Assembly: GCA_026874595.1 (NCBI GenBank)
Contig: CM049317.1
Span: 61,913,118 to 61,977,117 of the forward strand
Direction of reading: 5' to 3'
Source of the DNA: Sipunculus nudus
Lineage: Eukaryota > Annelida > Sipuncula > Golfingiida > Sipunculidae
DNA length: 64,000 bases
Made by a program: the position numbers and the translations under genes
In this document: piece by piece, positions 62,090 to 64,000 of the stretch
Position numbering within the stretch: position 1 is the first letter of the stretch
Layout: each line of letters starts with the position of its first letter
The notes under the pieces: generated by a model
Databases searched by the model: none
The model's input: the letters and a program-made list of their open reading frames with translations, nothing else
Told to the model about the DNA's origin: nothing

Positions 62090-64000
62090 GAATAAGCAAA
62101 GCATCAGCAAAGTGTAAGCAAAGGGATTATGCCTTCATAATTGCTTTTCGGCACCATTTTCTGAAAAAATAATGTATTTTTCGGCTTTGCGGGGGTCTAA
62201 TAATGTCAGAAATGGTAAAACACTGTAGGTAAATTCTGTTAAAATTAGAAAATGGGTCCCAGGAATCAATAAATGACTTTTTTATAGTAGCAGAATTATA
62301 CATTTATGGTTTTCATTGAACGATATTGCTCTTACTTTTGATATTAATGTTCACTAACCGGGACTGCTGTGTAGCCAGGGGACCCGTCTGTCACCATATG
62401 GTTCTTATCAGTGTGTATTTATAGGAAAATGCTGCTTTTTGTTGTGATTTTGCCGTAAGCAAAGAATTAGCAAAGCATCAGCAAGGTGTAAGCAAAGGGA
62501 TTATGCCTTCATAATTGCTCTTTGGCACCATTTTCTGAAGAAATAATGTATTTTTGGACTTTGCGGGGGTCTAATAATGTCAGAAATGGTAAAACACTGT
62601 AGGTAAATTGTGTTAAAATTGGAAAATGGGTCCAAGAAATCAATAAATGACTTTTTTAAAAATTGCAGAATTATACATTATCGGTTTTGATCGAACGATA
62701 TTGCCCTTACTTTTGATATTAATGTTCACTTTCCGGGACTGCTGTGTAGCCAGGGGACCCGTCTGTCACCATATGGTTCTTATCAGTGTGTATTTTTAGG
62801 AAAATGCTGCATTTCTGTTGTGATTTTGCCGTAAGCAAAGAATTAGCAAAGCATCAGCAAAGTGTAAGCAAAGGGATTATGCCTTCATAGTTGCTTTTTT
62901 TCACCATTTTCTGAAGAAATTATGTATTTTCGGACTTTGCGGGGGTCTAATAATGTCAGAAATAGTAAAACATTGTAGGTAAATTGTGTTAAAATTGGAA
63001 AATGGGTCAAAGAAATCAATAAATGACTTTTTTAAAAATTGCAGAATTATACATTACCGGTTTTGATTGAACAATATTGCCCTTACTTTTGATATTAATG
63101 TTCACTAACCGGGACTGCTGTGTAGCCAGGGGACCCGTCTGTCCCCATATGGGTCATATCAGTGTGTTTTTATGAAAATGCTGCATTTCTGTTGTGATTT
63201 TGCCGTAAGCAGAGAATTAGCAAAGCATCAGCAAGGTGTAAGCAAAGGGATTATGCCTTCATAATTGCTCTTTGGCACCATTTTCTGAAGAAATAATGTA
63301 TTTTTGGACTTTGCAGGGGTCTAGTAATGTCTGAAATGGTGAAACACTGTAGGTAAATTGTGTTAAAATTGGAAAATGGGTCAAAGAAATCAATAAATGA
63401 CTTTTTTAAAAATAGCAGAATTATACATTTCCGGTTTTGATCGAACGATATTGCCCTTACTTTTGATATTAATGTTCACTAACCGGGACTGCTGTGTAGC
63501 CAGGGGACCCGTCTGTCTCCATATGGGTCATATCAGTGTGTATTTTTAGGAAAATGCTGCATTTCTGTTGTGATTTTGCCGTAAGCAAAGAATAAGCAAA
63601 GCATTAGCAAAGTGTAAGCAAAGGGATTATGCTTTCATTATTGCTTTTTGGCACAATTTTCTGAAGAAATAATGTATTGTTGGACTTTGCTATGGTCTAA
63701 TAATGTCAGAAATGGTAAAACACTGTAGGTAAATTGTGTTAAAATTGGAAAATGGGTCCCAGGAAACAATAAATGACTTTTTTATAGTAGCAGAATTATA
63801 TATTTGTGGTTTGATTGCACGATATTGCCCTTACTTTTGATATTAATGTTCACTAACCGGGACTGCTGTGTAGCCAGGGGACCCGTCTGTCTCCATATGG
63901 GTCATATCAGTGTGTATTTTTAGGAAAATGCTGCATTTCTGTTGTGATTTTGCCGTAAGCAAAGAATAAGCAAAGCATCAGCAAAGTGTAAGCAAAGGGA
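62090..64000. repeat. Domain III HOR unit N, partial, monomer c lost
   Basis: Anchors: d 62374, e 62749, f 63125, g 63499, h 63873. The sequence switches from b (GTATGCAAAG) to the part following c (AATAAGC) between 62085 and 62093, inside the first 11-bp subrepeat. This deletes one monomer. The unit runs off the window. Confidence 0.9.

Larger units (their letters stand above)
7299..64000. repeat. Homogenised 376-bp satellite array
   Basis: 149 consecutive monomer anchors lie between 7344 and 63873. Spacings are 370-379 bp, except for ten monomers of 471 bp. Each monomer has, in order: a conserved CCGGGACTGCTGTGTAGCC block; GGGGACCCGTCTG; a CAGTGTGTATTTTTAGG segment; four 11-bp subrepeats; GGACTTTGCGGGGGTC; GTCAGAAATGGTAAAACA; a T-rich/A-rich stretch with ATAAATGAC; and a GAACGATATT motif before the next block. 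The regular spacing leaves no room for any other insertion larger than a few bases, so no gene or transposon interrupts these 56.7 kb. The array continues past the right edge. Confidence 0.97.

Noticed and set aside
7299-64000. CRISPR array
   Set aside because: The repeat is 376 bp and head-to-tail, with no unique spacers and no cas genes. The architecture is eukaryotic satellite.

Overview
This window is eukaryotic, gene-free, satellite-type DNA, roughly two-thirds A+T by eye. About 60 of the 64 kb is built from one tandem repeat with a basic monomer of 375-376 bp. Long satellite arrays with nested higher-order repeats (HORs) point to heterochromatin of a nuclear chromosome, either centromeric, pericentromeric or subtelomeric. 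The sequence shows no gene that would fix the lineage. An animal is plausible, but this is a guess. I see no believable protein-coding gene, rRNA, tRNA, CRISPR array or intact mobile element. The short open frames on both strands are repeat copies of chance frames: the monomer length is usually not a multiple of three, and the same frames recur with every HOR copy.

Layout. (1) 1-1571: old, diverged monomers with irregular spacing. (2) 1572-4871: non-satellite sequence holding only minor repeats (palindrome cluster, G and C runs, AT/GT microsatellite, a diverged ~484-bp duplication, a 28-bp direct repeat). (3) 4872-5728: more diverged monomers. (4) 5729-7298: a nearly perfect second copy of 1-1571. 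Items 2-4 together look like one 5,727-bp unit of a tandem duplication at the array edge, whose previous copy would begin upstream of the window. (5) 7299-64000: an uninterrupted, homogenised array. I located the same landmark (the first G of GCCAG in the conserved TGTGTAGCCAGG block, called the anchor) in 149 consecutive monomers from 7344 to 63873. Spacings are 370-379 bp, except for ten long monomers of 471 bp.

The array has three HOR domains. Domain I (about 9.6-37.7 kb) is based on an 11-monomer unit of 4,225 bp (types a-k in my labelling). Its later copies differ by whole-monomer gains and losses (4,976, 3,849 bp and shorter). Domain II (37.7-50.0 kb) is based on a 5-monomer unit of 1,977 bp (j,l,m,n,o), with a domain-I-like block between its first and later copies. 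Domain III (about 50-64 kb) is a 12-monomer unit of 4,504 bp and runs off the window. Chimeric monomers mark individual unequal-exchange events. Six of the ten junctions I could place fall in the same short stretch of the monomer, just before a cluster of four 11-bp subrepeats.

The array grades from diverged and interrupted on the left to homogenised on the right, as expected at a satellite edge. All monomer typing and coordinates were read by eye. Identities are estimates and no database search was possible.
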